Shown piece by piece: positions 1 through 7,629 of a DNA stretch of 36,123 bases. The stretch comes from CAZBUK01 sp964495085 (GTDB taxonomy: Bacteria; Bacteroidota; Ignavibacteria; T3Sed10-11). The stretch is taken from NCBI GenBank assembly GCA_964495085.1, contig CAZBUK010000036.1, forward strand, positions 1-36,123, read 5' to 3'. Below the pieces are notes generated by a model, which did not search any database, was not told the DNA's origin, and was given only the letters and a program-made list of their open reading frames with translations. How positions within the stretch are numbered: position 1 is the first letter of the stretch; every line of letters starts with the position of its first letter. The position numbers and the translations under genes were made by a program.

Positions 1-29
1 ATATTCAGATATATTTGAATTAGTGTTAC

Positions 30-55
30 TTTTCTTTTTGAGCCCAAAAAGAAAA
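30..55. terminator. AT-rich hairpin, possible bidirectional terminator
   Basis: The arms TTTTCTTTTT and AAAAAGAAAA are perfectly complementary around the loop GAGCCC. The arms are T-rich and A-rich, so either strand would end in a run of U after a weak stem. A typical GC-rich terminator stem is missing, so a role in ending transcription is only a guess. Confidence 0.25.
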
Positions 56-70
56 ATGGCCAAAAGAAAA

Positions 71-120
71 AGGGTGAAATACTTTTCAGACACTGCGCGC
101 TCGTGAAGGTATTTCACCCT
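71..120. repeat. 12-base inverted repeat
   Basis: AGGGTGAAATAC at 71-82 is exactly repeated in inverse orientation at 109-120, around a GC-rich loop. The pairing could extend a few more bases with a bulge (TTTTCA against TGAAG). It may be a transcript hairpin or the edge of an element. No matching copy was noticed elsewhere in the window. Confidence 0.4.
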
Positions 121-522
121 CATCATAACCCTACGATATATACAGCTTTATTGTCCGGTCGATCATGGAGAATACGAACAAGTGAGTTAGATTGAAAATT
201 CACACCGCTGCCCGCATTACTCACATGGAGAGTATCCGATCTCAAAAAGCGAATGAGCACCTACAGCCTTTCACCTTTCATTGAAGAACCGGTCGACTTC
301 CGCTTCCGCATACACTTCAACTCCGGACTGAGAAAGCATATACCGTTCTATCGCCGATAGAGACACGTGTACTTGGGCGATAATGTTGAGTTATATGGTA
401 ATGAATGTAAGCATTATTTCTGCTCACTTATAACTGGAGCCAATAGACCGAACTTGATGCGAGGTAGAACGCTCGAACACGCTACAAACCCCGCTATTAC
501 CTATACACGATGTTAGCATACG

Positions 523-1335
523 TTATTTTAGTCTTGCATAACATATCCATGTGTAAAATATTGCTTCATCCTCAAATATTTTTAAATAATCATGTTCGAC
601 TTTATCATATAAAGGTTGCGGAGTGGGATAGTAATTTTGTTCCCAATCATCTCCCCATCGAGTTTTATTTTTCTTAAAGACAGGAGGGAACTCATAATAA
701 ATATTCAATACATTTTTCAAATAGTCAGAATCTTTAGAATTTGGGGGTATATTTTTCAATTTAACTGGTTTAATAAACTGTCTGATTAACATTTTAATAT
801 TTTTCTTTTTATTATTCGGATTAAACCCTGAATGTTGAAAAGCCTTTTTTAGGCTGTAACAATCACCTTGTTTTGAAGGATAATTATCTTCAAAAATGTA
901 TTTCTTGAATCCTATCTCTTTACCTTTTATTATTCTTTCCAGGGCATTTTGGTGGTCATCAAAAAATAGAAGAGTATCTTCTTTTTCAGATATGAAAGAC
1001 CAATCAATATCAAAAAAATCTTTGTCGAAGTATTTAACTTTATCTGACTTGTATTCTCGATTTGACAGATTTAAATCTATGCTATAGATATTTGCTTCAG
1101 GTAAAGTCTTTTCGATTAACCAGGTACCCTGCCCTTTCCAAATTCCGCTTTCTACAACATTTTTAGGATTAATATTCTTAAGCATAAACCATGTAGCAAA
1201 CATATGGGGAGCTTTCATTCCACCTTGATTATCTATAATAGGTTTTTGCTGATATAAATCTAAAAATTCAGGTATAGAGTATTTTATATCATCTCTGGTC
1301 CATTCTATTTTTCCAATTTCCTGTATTTCCTGCAT
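523..1335 (-). CDS. AT-rich SAM-methyltransferase-like protein (CmcI/TylF-like fold)
   Basis: The 270-residue product reads like a Rossmann-fold class I methyltransferase of the CmcI/TylF type. A glycine-rich binding loop (VESGIWKGQGTW) lies near residues 61-72, an acidic strand end (IYSIDLN) near 83-89, and a motif with FFDDHQN then IFEDNYP near 124-153. Family members usually modify sugars or secondary metabolites; the substrate here is unknown. I chose the ATG at 1335 because the 39 codons upstream look non-coding, although no clear ribosome site precedes it. The gene is far richer in A and T, and in Lys, Asn and Ile, than its neighbours, which suggests horizontal transfer. It lies beyond an integrase remnant next to tRNA-Asp and so probably travelled as island cargo. 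Confidence 0.65.
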   Translation of the reverse strand: MQEIQEIGKIEWTRDDIKYSIPEFLDLYQQKPIIDNQGGMKAPHMFATWFMLKNINPKNVVESGIWKGQGTWLIEKTLPEANIYSIDLNLSNREYKSDKVKYFDKDFFDIDWSFISEKEDTLLFFDDHQNALERIIKGKEIGFKKYIFEDNYPSKQGDCYSLKKAFQHSGFNPNNKKKNIKMLIRQFIKPVKLKNIPPNSKDSDYLKNVLNIYYEFPPVFKKNKTRWGDDWEQNYYPTPQPLYDKVEHDYLKIFEDEAIFYTWICYARLK

Positions 1336-1488
1336 AATAATATGATTTTTAGTTTTCGCTGTGGAGTAGAATAAAACACAAGTGTACAGACCCTGTGAGC
1401 TCTGATCGTATCTCTCCTTTCGGACGAGTGTCCCGCTCAAGCAGATCATCACAGATGTACAATTGAGCCCTCGTCAATCCGTACGTGT

Positions 1489-1505
1489 TCCCGACAATGT
1501 CGGGA
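1489..1505. repeat. Short hairpin TCCCGAC/GTCGGGA
   Basis: A perfect 7-base stem (TCCCGAC, GTCGGGA) with a 3-base loop lies between the methyltransferase-like gene and the integrase remnant. A related hairpin sits at 1811-1827 on the other side of the remnant. They could be REP-like intergenic palindromes or transcript ends. Confidence 0.35.
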
Positions 1506-1561
1506 TTCATACGGCTTCCATTATTGTTGCCATAAATTGATTAAAGTTGTGGCACTGGTAA

Positions 1562-1699
1562 TTATATAAGATAAGATATCGCCTCGTTCTTATACTTTCT
1601 TCCAGTCGATTTCCACAGGCGTTTTGAACGCTGGAAATAACATATGTAGTATACTCCGTTGGAACGTTTGAAAAGGGAGAACCTGGTGAGAACTGCCAT
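1562..1699 (-). pseudogene. Tyrosine recombinase (phage-type integrase), N-terminal fragment
   Basis: The 45 codons starting at the ATG at 1699 encode a peptide with SLFKRSNGVYYICYF followed by KSTGRKYKNEA. I recognise this as the beginning of the N-terminal DNA-binding region of tyrosine-type site-specific recombinases. A purine-rich ribosome site (AGGTGGAAGG) stands before the ATG. The frame then stops, and neither the core-binding nor the catalytic domain (R-H-R-Y) follows on this strand. The gene is therefore a 5' remnant of a protein normally of 300-400 residues. It lies 170 bases downstream of tRNA-Asp on the same strand, the usual position of an integrase next to its attachment tRNA. 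The frame can be read upstream to 1822, but those codons cover repeats and look non-coding. Confidence 0.6.
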
Positions 1700-1709
1700 T
1701 TTTAGCCTT

Positions 1710-1741
1710 CCACCTGTTAGCAGTTCTGTTAGCACAGGTGG
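1710..1741. repeat. Inverted repeat enclosing two 9-base direct repeats, upstream of integrase remnant
   Basis: CCACCTG (1710-1716) and CAGGTGG (1735-1741) form perfect inverted arms. Overlapping and between them, CTGTTAGCA occurs twice in direct orientation, at 1714-1722 and 1726-1734, with a period of 12. Short direct repeats beside an integrase gene can be arm-type binding sites for the recombinase or its excision factor. That reading is an inference. Confidence 0.4.
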
Positions 1742-1755
1742 ACGAGAGACTAAAA

Positions 1756-1780
1756 AGTGGCTAAATTGGGCGGGGTCGAC
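1756..1780. repeat. Imperfect copy of the tRNA-Asp 3' end and flank (att-like)
   Basis: AGTGGCT, seven bases, then GCGGGGTCGAC stand at 1756-1780. The same arrangement, with six spacer bases, occurs at 1859-1882, where GCGGGGTCGAC is the 3' acceptor end of tRNA-Asp. Elements that integrate into tRNA genes duplicate exactly this end. The copy lies between the tRNA and the integrase remnant, where an old attachment site or tandem scar could be. The match is short and imperfect. Confidence 0.4.
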
Positions 1781-1810
1781 CACCGCAAAAAGCACGGGGC
1801 AGGCGAGACT

Positions 1811-1827
1811 TCCCGATTTCATCGGGA
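1811..1827. repeat. Short hairpin TCCCGA/TCGGGA
   Basis: TCCCGA and TCGGGA are perfect inverted arms around a 5-base loop. The element lies just downstream of tRNA-Asp on the minus strand, so it could end the tRNA transcript, but no T-run follows. It shares its arms with the hairpin at 1489-1505. Confidence 0.35.
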
Positions 1828-1872
1828 CGACCTCATGCGTAAAACGTTACCTAATTTTAGTGGCTTTTAGTG

Positions 1873-1946
1873 CGGGGTCGACGAGACTCGAACTCGCGAC
1901 CTCCTGCGTGACAGGCAGGCGTTCTAACCAACTGAACTACGACCCC
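1873..1946 (-). tRNA. tRNA-Asp(GTC)
   Basis: The cloverleaf reads cleanly on the minus strand. The 7-base acceptor stem GGGGTCG pairs with CGACCCC, the D arm is GTTCAGTTGGTTAGAAC, the anticodon stem-loop is GCCTGCCTGTCACGCAGG with anticodon GTC at 1912-1910, and the T loop contains GTTCGAG. The discriminator base is G, as usual for Asp. The terminal CCA is not encoded. A sigma70-like promoter lies upstream at 1973-2001. The gene probably served as the integration target of the remnant element to its left. Confidence 0.95.
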
Positions 1947-1972
1947 GATTCTGGATTTCTATTTGAACCGTA

Positions 1973-2001
1973 AATATACACAATAAATATAATTGTTGCA
2001 A
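1973..2001 (-). promoter_or_regulatory. Promoter for tRNA-Asp
   Basis: On the minus strand, TTGCAA (2001-1996) and TATATT (1978-1973) are separated by exactly 17 bases, about 25 bases before the tRNA 5' end. The same -10 box and spacer recur ahead of tRNA-Leu and the ABC ATPase gene. The site lies within 12 bases of the wzi stop codon. Confidence 0.6.
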
Positions 2002-2012
2002 TACGAAGCGAA

Positions 2013-3392
2013 TCAGTAGAACCTGTATCCGATCTTGATCCCGAGCATTATCTCCCTCGCAATGCGGCCTGCCTCGGGTTCGTTCACGAGGATATCGGCA
2101 TTCCTGTCGCGGTTCTCATAATAATTGTATCCGAATATTGCGGAAACATCTGCATTAAAATAACTGTACTTAAGTGCCGCAACGACCCTGTTCAATTTCT
2201 CGGGCTCTGTCACCTTGAACGACCGCTCGTCCTGTAATCGAATGAGATTCCGATACCTCAGATTATATAGCAATGAGACCGACACATCGCCGATTTTTCT
2301 TTCATAATATGTCACATAGCTCTCTGCGGCAGAGCCCATGTGATGTCCCATTATCGCCCCGCCGTTTTCAAACGGCTCCTGCACCGAATGCAGGTACCAT
2401 GCACCGCTGTATCGCCGTTCTCCTCCGTACGGATCGTAAAAGAGATAGTGATTCCTGTAATTCTGTGAATATTCGAATCTTAATTCATCCAGTTCTGTTC
2501 CGAAGTGAAAACCGAAACTGTATCCCTTCTCCAGGAACTCGAACCCGAAGGGACCGACCCACAGATCGTCGTCGGTTTGCCAGTATGCGTACAGATCTTC
2601 CCCACCGTATTCGATGTAGACCTGCGCTTCTTTGAGGCCCGGGAATCTTGTTTTAAGAAAGCTAAGTTCAATCCCCGCATCGATACTTGCACGGGTGTCG
2701 GATCTGCCCAGCTTCCCCGGGACATTGGCATCCTGAGCGATCAGCAACAACAGATATTCGCCAAACGTGTACCTGTCGGTATAGATAACGGTCTGGTTCA
2801 GACCGAGACTGAACCAGCTCACCGGAGACCACTCGATACGATGTCCGAGTATCTTGAATTTCCTCGGCCAGCCATGGAAGAGATGAAAGTTGAATCTTCC
2901 GAGATATGGAATCCGCAGGGATTCGGTTGTATACAGCCTCGCGAGCGTATAGGGTTCGGCGTTGTTCGAGAGCAGGAGGGAACCGTAGAAGGAGGGTCCG
3001 ATCCATATGTTGTTCCTTCCGAATTCAAGGGCGAACCGGCCGTAGAACAACCGTAACGATCCTTTCTTGAAACGAAGTCCCTCGATATTATTTGCACGCA
3101 GATCGTAATCAAATACCGCGATATCCGAAATACTTCCCCTGCCTCCGGCGATGAAATAGTAATTAAGTCCCCGGTCCGCAAAGGTTCCATCCGCGTTCGG
3201 AAAGGTATACCGTGGTACGGGATGGTTCGTCGCTAACTGTAGGAGGCCGAAAGAAATTTCCGACAAAGGATACAGCGAGAAGAGCGGAGGCCGGCCGTTT
3301 ATACTCCCGGCGTTTTCGGATGAACGTTGCGGGAAAAGCGTATGGACCGATATCAGGAGGAGAAGAAATGAAAAGAGATGGTGAACACGCAA
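2013..3392 (-). CDS. Wzi-family capsule assembly outer-membrane protein
   Basis: This 459-residue protein begins with an export signal (hydrophobic core FSFLLLLISV, residues 8-17) and ends in aromatic Phe-Tyr, as outer-membrane beta barrels do. The stretch LEFGRNNIWIGPSFYGSLLL around residues 122-141 matches the typical Wzi pattern of a glycine/aromatic run followed by SNNAEP. Wzi-like proteins are beta barrels that help attach or organise surface polysaccharide. The only good start is a TTG at 3392. The gene follows a response-regulator gene by 15 bases on the same strand, so the two are probably co-transcribed. No polysaccharide synthesis genes lie nearby, so the partner polymer is unknown. 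Confidence 0.75.
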   Translation of the reverse strand: MRVHHLFSFLLLLISVHTLFPQRSSENAGSINGRPPLFSLYPLSEISFGLLQLATNHPVPRYTFPNADGTFADRGLNYYFIAGGRGSISDIAVFDYDLRANNIEGLRFKKGSLRLFYGRFALEFGRNNIWIGPSFYGSLLLSNNAEPYTLARLYTTESLRIPYLGRFNFHLFHGWPRKFKILGHRIEWSPVSWFSLGLNQTVIYTDRYTFGEYLLLLIAQDANVPGKLGRSDTRASIDAGIELSFLKTRFPGLKEAQVYIEYGGEDLYAYWQTDDDLWVGPFGFEFLEKGYSFGFHFGTELDELRFEYSQNYRNHYLFYDPYGGERRYSGAWYLHSVQEPFENGGAIMGHHMGSAAESYVTYYERKIGDVSVSLLYNLRYRNLIRLQDERSFKVTEPEKLNRVVAALKYSYFNADVSAIFGYNYYENRDRNADILVNEPEAGRIAREIMLGIKIGYRFY

Positions 3393-3407
3393 TCTGAGGT
3401 CCCGGAC

Positions 3408-3812
3408 TTATGACAGTTTTTCGCTGATGACGTCTTGCACGAGTTTAATAAATTCATCCGGATCGAAGGGTTTTTGCACCGCCTGTAAATTATGCTTCTC
3501 AAGAAGAGATTGAATTTCGACGAGGGACGTATACCCCGAACATAATAGGACTTTGACGCCGGGATCGATTTCCTTAAGTCTGAAATAAGTCTCTCTCCCG
3601 TCGAGTTCCGGCAGCATCACATCGAGGACAACAAGTGCGATCTCGTCGATATTTTTCTTGAACATATCGATCGCTTCGTGTCCCGTTTCCGTCGCCAGAA
3701 CCTTAAACCCGTGCTCGGTAAGCAGATCCGTGATCAGTTCCTGCATCTGAGGTTCGTCCTCGGCGACGAGAATCGTATCCCGTTTAGGTTGGGTTGAATG
3801 AATGTCCGTCAT
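3408..3812 (-). CDS. Single-domain response regulator (CheY-like receiver)
   Basis: The 134 residues form one receiver domain and nothing else. An acidic pair (AEDE) lies at residues 17-20, the phosphorylation-site strand LVVLDVMLPELDG lies near 59-71, a Ser/Thr switch follows (LLCSGYTS), and the conserved lysine is in QKPFDPDEF. There is no output domain, so it must act by protein contact or by passing on phosphate. A hybrid histidine kinase at 12208-14517 ends in a similar receiver, but partnership is not shown. The gene sits 15 bases ahead of wzi, suggesting a signalling link to the envelope. Confidence 0.9.
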   Translation of the reverse strand: MTDIHSTQPKRDTILVAEDEPQMQELITDLLTEHGFKVLATETGHEAIDMFKKNIDEIALVVLDVMLPELDGRETYFRLKEIDPGVKVLLCSGYTSLVEIQSLLEKHNLQAVQKPFDPDEFIKLVQDVISEKLS

Positions 3813-4049
3813 AGGGTATATCCCTTAAACCATAGCTGAGGGTTCTTACTTCAAGGAATCGGGAAGATGTACCATTCGTCGCCCAAAGAAGCAAGTATCG
3901 CACCGTAGTCGACACCATCCTCACCGGAATCCACATCTTCCCACGGCGCGCATTTTTGCAGTATCGTCGGAGTACCCGAACTAGAGCGGGATGGACTTCC
4001 GGTAACAATGGCTTAAAAATATACTCAACCTGACCCGTATAATCAAGTG

Positions 4050-5720
4050 TCAGAACACGACCGGTTCTTCGTAGAGACCGAATACTTCCGAGAGCGCACC
4101 GCACATTTCTCCCAACGTCGCGTATTTCATAGAAGCATCGATGATCCCGGGCATAAGATTGCTTCCGTCCGCGGCGGATCGTTTCAGCGATTCGATACTC
4201 TCCTCGACCTCGCGGACATTCCGGGAGTCGAGTATCTCCGCGAGCCGTTTTCTTTGGGTTTTTTCAACCTCCGGTGAAATCTGCAGTATAGGTATGCTGA
4301 TCTCATCCTTTTCGTCGATGAAATCGTTTACCCCGACGATGATTTTCTCTTTCGAATCGAGCTCCTGTTGATACCGGTATGCGGCATCGGCGATTTCCCG
4401 CTGGAAATAACCCTGCTCGATGGCGCTTATGACGCCTCCGAGTTCGACGATCCGTTCGAAATATGCCTCCGCCTTCCGCTCCATCTGATCCGTCAATTGT
4501 TCGATGAAATAGCTGCCCCCCAATGGGTCGACCGTATTTGCTACTCCCGTTTCGAAGGCGATAATCTGTTGTGTCCGAAGGGCGATCTTCACGGCATTCT
4601 CGGAAGGGAGCGCGAGCGTCTCGTCCATCGAGTTGGTATGGAGGGACTGGGTTCCTCCGAGCACGCCTGCGAGCGCCTGGAAGGCGGTGCGGACGATATT
4701 ATTCTCCGGCTGCTGTGCGGTGAGCGAACATCCGGCTGTCTGAGTATGAAAGCGGAGCATCCATGAACGGGGATTCTTCGCTCCGTACGTATCGCGCATC
4801 CGGCGGGCATAGATGCGCCGGGCTGCCCGGTACTTGGCTATTTCCTCGAAAAAGTCGACGTGTGAATTAAAGAAGAATGATAAACGGGGGGCGAATTCAT
4901 CGATCTTCATCCCCGCTTCCATCGCCGCTTCGATGTACGCGAACCCGTCCGCGAGTGTGAACGCCAGCTCCTGTACCGCCGTCGAACCCGCTTCGCGTAT
5001 ATGGTACCCGCTCACCGATATCGGATTCCACTGCGGCATCTCCTCGGTACAATATTTGAACATATCCATGATGATACGCATCGAAGGCTCCGGCGGATAG
5101 ATCCATTCCTTCTGTGCGATGTATTCCTTGAGGATGTCGTTCTGAATCGTACCGCGCAGCATATCCGGGCCGATGCCCTGCTTACGGGCGACGGCTACAT
5201 AAAACGCAAGCAGCATTGCCGCCGGGGCGTTGATCGTCATCGAGGTCGATACGCTGCCGAGGGGGATGCCCTTGAACAGCATTTCCATATCCGCGAGAGA
5301 TGATATCGACACGCCGCAGATTCCTACTTCGCCTTCCGATAAAGGATCGTCTGCGTCGCGGCCCATGAGCGTCGGTAAATCGAATGCAACCGACAATCCG
5401 GTCTGACCATGCTTGAGCAAATAGTGATACCGTGCATTGGTATCCTCGGGGGTTCCGAATCCGGCGAATTGCCTCTTGGTCCAAAGCCTCCCGCGATACA
5501 TTGTTTCGTGTATGCCGCGGGTATACGGAAATTCACCGGGCAACCCGATGTCGTCGAGCGGGTCTATCCTCTCCATACCGTCGGGACCGTACAGGATGTC
5601 GATTTCCTCGCCGCCGACCGTAGTGAACTTGACGGGACGCTGAGGATTCGAACTCGCCCGTTCCTCCCATTTTTTCCGCCTGTCCCTGTAAGCTTCGTTG
5701 TTCGTCGATTGAGCACTCAT
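4050..5720 (-). CDS. Acyl-CoA mutase large subunit, isobutyryl-CoA-mutase-like
   Basis: This 556-residue protein belongs to the adenosylcobalamin-dependent methylmalonyl-CoA mutase family. It is the substrate-binding barrel subunit only; the B12-binding domain is absent and must be a separate protein not in this window. Long stretches (GLSVAFDLPTLMGRD, SGYHIREAGSTA, RFHTQTAGCSLTAQQP) fit the family. The two residues that separate mutase types point away from methylmalonyl-CoA: position 85 is Phe (RQFAGFG, where methylmalonyl-CoA mutase has Tyr) and position 203 is Gln (YIAQKEW, where it has Arg). This Phe/Gln pair is that of isobutyryl-CoA mutase. The ATG at 5720 is preferred over 5756 because GAGGT lies eight bases ahead. 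The gene follows mutL by 87 bases on the same strand. Confidence 0.85.
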   Translation of the reverse strand: MSAQSTNNEAYRDRRKKWEERASSNPQRPVKFTTVGGEEIDILYGPDGMERIDPLDDIGLPGEFPYTRGIHETMYRGRLWTKRQFAGFGTPEDTNARYHYLLKHGQTGLSVAFDLPTLMGRDADDPLSEGEVGICGVSISSLADMEMLFKGIPLGSVSTSMTINAPAAMLLAFYVAVARKQGIGPDMLRGTIQNDILKEYIAQKEWIYPPEPSMRIIMDMFKYCTEEMPQWNPISVSGYHIREAGSTAVQELAFTLADGFAYIEAAMEAGMKIDEFAPRLSFFFNSHVDFFEEIAKYRAARRIYARRMRDTYGAKNPRSWMLRFHTQTAGCSLTAQQPENNIVRTAFQALAGVLGGTQSLHTNSMDETLALPSENAVKIALRTQQIIAFETGVANTVDPLGGSYFIEQLTDQMERKAEAYFERIVELGGVISAIEQGYFQREIADAAYRYQQELDSKEKIIVGVNDFIDEKDEISIPILQISPEVEKTQRKRLAEILDSRNVREVEESIESLKRSAADGSNLMPGIIDASMKYATLGEMCGALSEVFGLYEEPVVF

Positions 5721-5807
5721 ACGTACCGACCTCTGATTGGTTTTAGTTGAATTCACTCGCGCTTGCGCACCGCCGGATCAAATATCCGCGGCCGCCCGGC
5801 GTAATAG

Positions 5808-7628
5808 CTACGTCCTCCCGAATTTTCTGTCGAGCTCGTCAACCGTCAGTTTAATGACAACCGGTCTTCCGTGCGGACAAACGTACGGCATTGTTGTGGC
5901 GAACAGTTGATCGATGAGCGTGCGCATTTCCGTTTCATTCAGCGGGTCGCCCGATTTTATTGCCGCCTTGCAAGCAAACGATTTGGCAAGATTATCCCGC
6001 ACATCCAGTTGCGCGTCGCTGTGTGTCCGGAATTCCTCCAGCACCTTCCGGAGGATGTTGTGTTCCGATCCCGGACGCACGTCTGACGGAATGCCCTCGA
6101 GGACAACGGTATTGCCTCCGAATAATTTAATGTCGAATCCGAGTTTTCCGAGGAGCGGCATCATCTCTTTGACCAGCATCGCATCCGCCCGGTCGAGATC
6201 GATCGTTTCGGGGAACAGCAGCTGCTGCGATGAGGGACCGGACTCGGCGAACCGCTTGAGCGCCTTCTCATAAAGTATGCGTTCATGCGCGACGTGTTGA
6301 TCGATGACCATAACGCCCGAGCGGATCTGCGCAAATATATACTTGTTATGAAGCTGGTAGATCCATCCGGTATCGGCCACGCGAGACCGCTCATCTCCCC
6401 CTGTCTCGATATCGGTTTTCAGGGCTGCAGGTTGGCTCCCCCCTGTAAATTCGCGCTGCGAAAAGAACGGGTTCGTTCCGATGGAATCGGTCCGGGTGGT
6501 TTCCTCGACAATTTCTCCTGTTGCCGGATCGACGCGGAGCATGTGCAGCGTCTGCATATCCCGGGCAGAATCCGGACGCATGAATCCGGTTCCTTCGCCT
6601 CCGGATATCATATCGAAACTCGGCACCATATCGTACCGTGCGAGCGTCTTGCGGGCAACGGCTGTTACGATACCGTACACGCTTCTTTCATCGTCGAACT
6701 TCGCTTCGAGTTTCGACGGGTGAACGTTCACATCAATCCGGCGGGGATCGATATCGAGGTACAGCACGTAGAACGGATAGTTGCCTTTGATCATCAGATG
6801 CTCGTACGCCCGGTATACGGCATGGTTGACCGAACGATTAACGATGAAGCGCCTGTTCAGAAACAGAAACTGGTCGTTCCTCGATCGGCGGGAATATTCG
6901 GGTTTTGCCAGGAATCCCGATACCGACATATAGTCGGTCTGTTCGTCGCACTCCATGAGCCCTTCGCCCAGATCCTCTCCGAAGAGCGCTCCGATCCGTT
7001 CGCGGATTGTACCGGGCATAAGATCGAAAATGGTTTCATCGTCGCTGATAAAGCTGAATGAGATGTCGGGGCGGGAGAGGGCTGCACGCTGAAGCGTTTC
7101 GAGGATGTGTCTGAATTCGGTGGCATCCGTCTTCAGAAAATTCCTCCTCGCGGGAGTATTGAAGAACAGGTTCCTGACGGCGACCACGGTTCCCGGTTCC
7201 ATCGCATGCGGCTCAGCCGGCTGCCTGATTCCTCCATCGATCTTCAGACGGACGCCGACGGATTCGCCGGACGTGCGTGTCCTCAGCTCCACCTGTGCGA
7301 CGGCCGCGATCGAAGCCAACGCTTCCCCTCGGAATCCGAGCGTGTGGATTTTCTCGAGATCGTCGTAGGATGAAATTTTGCTCGTCGCATGCCGCTCGAA
7401 CGCAACGCGGAGGTCGTCGCTCCGGATACCCGACCCGTCGTCCGAGATCTGCACCAGCGATCTGCCGCTCTCTTTTATGGTCACGACGATCCGCGACGAT
7501 CCGGCATCGATCGAATTCTCGACTGCCTCTTTGACGACGGAAGCGGGGCGCTGTATCACCTCGCCTGCGGCAATCTTGCTTGCAATCTCTTCAGGTAATA
7601 TTCGTATACTCGGGTTCGTCCGGTTCAC
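5808..7628 (-). CDS. mutL: DNA mismatch repair protein MutL (endonuclease type)
   Basis: The 606-residue MutL has the N-terminal GHKL ATPase (VENSIDAGSS near 36-45, DDGSG near 63-67, GFRGEAL near 98-104). It also has the C-terminal nicking-endonuclease domain: metal motif DQHVAHERILYE at 443-454 (Val replacing the usual Ala), ACKAAIKSGD, CPHGRP and terminal FGR. This is the type found in bacteria without MutH, where MutL itself cuts the new strand after MutS finds a mismatch. Translation probably starts at a GTG at 7628, one base after the stop of the upstream small membrane-protein gene, so the two are translationally coupled. MutS is not in the window. Confidence 0.95.
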   Translation of the reverse strand: MNRTNPSIRILPEEIASKIAAGEVIQRPASVVKEAVENSIDAGSSRIVVTIKESGRSLVQISDDGSGIRSDDLRVAFERHATSKISSYDDLEKIHTLGFRGEALASIAAVAQVELRTRTSGESVGVRLKIDGGIRQPAEPHAMEPGTVVAVRNLFFNTPARRNFLKTDATEFRHILETLQRAALSRPDISFSFISDDETIFDLMPGTIRERIGALFGEDLGEGLMECDEQTDYMSVSGFLAKPEYSRRSRNDQFLFLNRRFIVNRSVNHAVYRAYEHLMIKGNYPFYVLYLDIDPRRIDVNVHPSKLEAKFDDERSVYGIVTAVARKTLARYDMVPSFDMISGGEGTGFMRPDSARDMQTLHMLRVDPATGEIVEETTRTDSIGTNPFFSQREFTGGSQPAALKTDIETGGDERSRVADTGWIYQLHNKYIFAQIRSGVMVIDQHVAHERILYEKALKRFAESGPSSQQLLFPETIDLDRADAMLVKEMMPLLGKLGFDIKLFGGNTVVLEGIPSDVRPGSEHNILRKVLEEFRTHSDAQLDVRDNLAKSFACKAAIKSGDPLNETEMRTLIDQLFATTMPYVCPHGRPVVIKLTVDELDRKFGRT

Positions 7629-7629
7629 C

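Larger units (their letters stand above)
1..522. other. Gene-free left edge with two inverted repeats
   Basis: I see no credible gene here. Two inverted repeats stand out. The first has 10-base perfect arms at 30-39 (TTTTCTTTTT) and 46-55, separated by six bases. It could act as a weak bidirectional terminator. The second has 12-base perfect arms at 71-82 (AGGGTGAAATAC) and 109-120, with a 26-base loop. The rest, 121-522, shows no coding pattern that I can support. Together with the AT-rich gene and integrase remnant to its right, this looks like accessory DNA. Confidence 0.5.

Noticed and set aside
392..505. Possible integron attC-like site just downstream of the AT-rich gene
   Set aside because: The arms TATATGGTAAT and ATTACCTATA are short and imperfect, and no convincing core sites (GTTRRRY and RYYYAAC) were found at the ends.
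1659..1973. 104-residue plus-strand open frame
   Set aside because: It runs through the tRNA-Asp gene and the repeats, and its translation resembles no protein.
6285..7061. 258-residue plus-strand frame within mutL
   Set aside because: It is antisense to a clear MutL; frames of this kind are common in GC-balanced genes.
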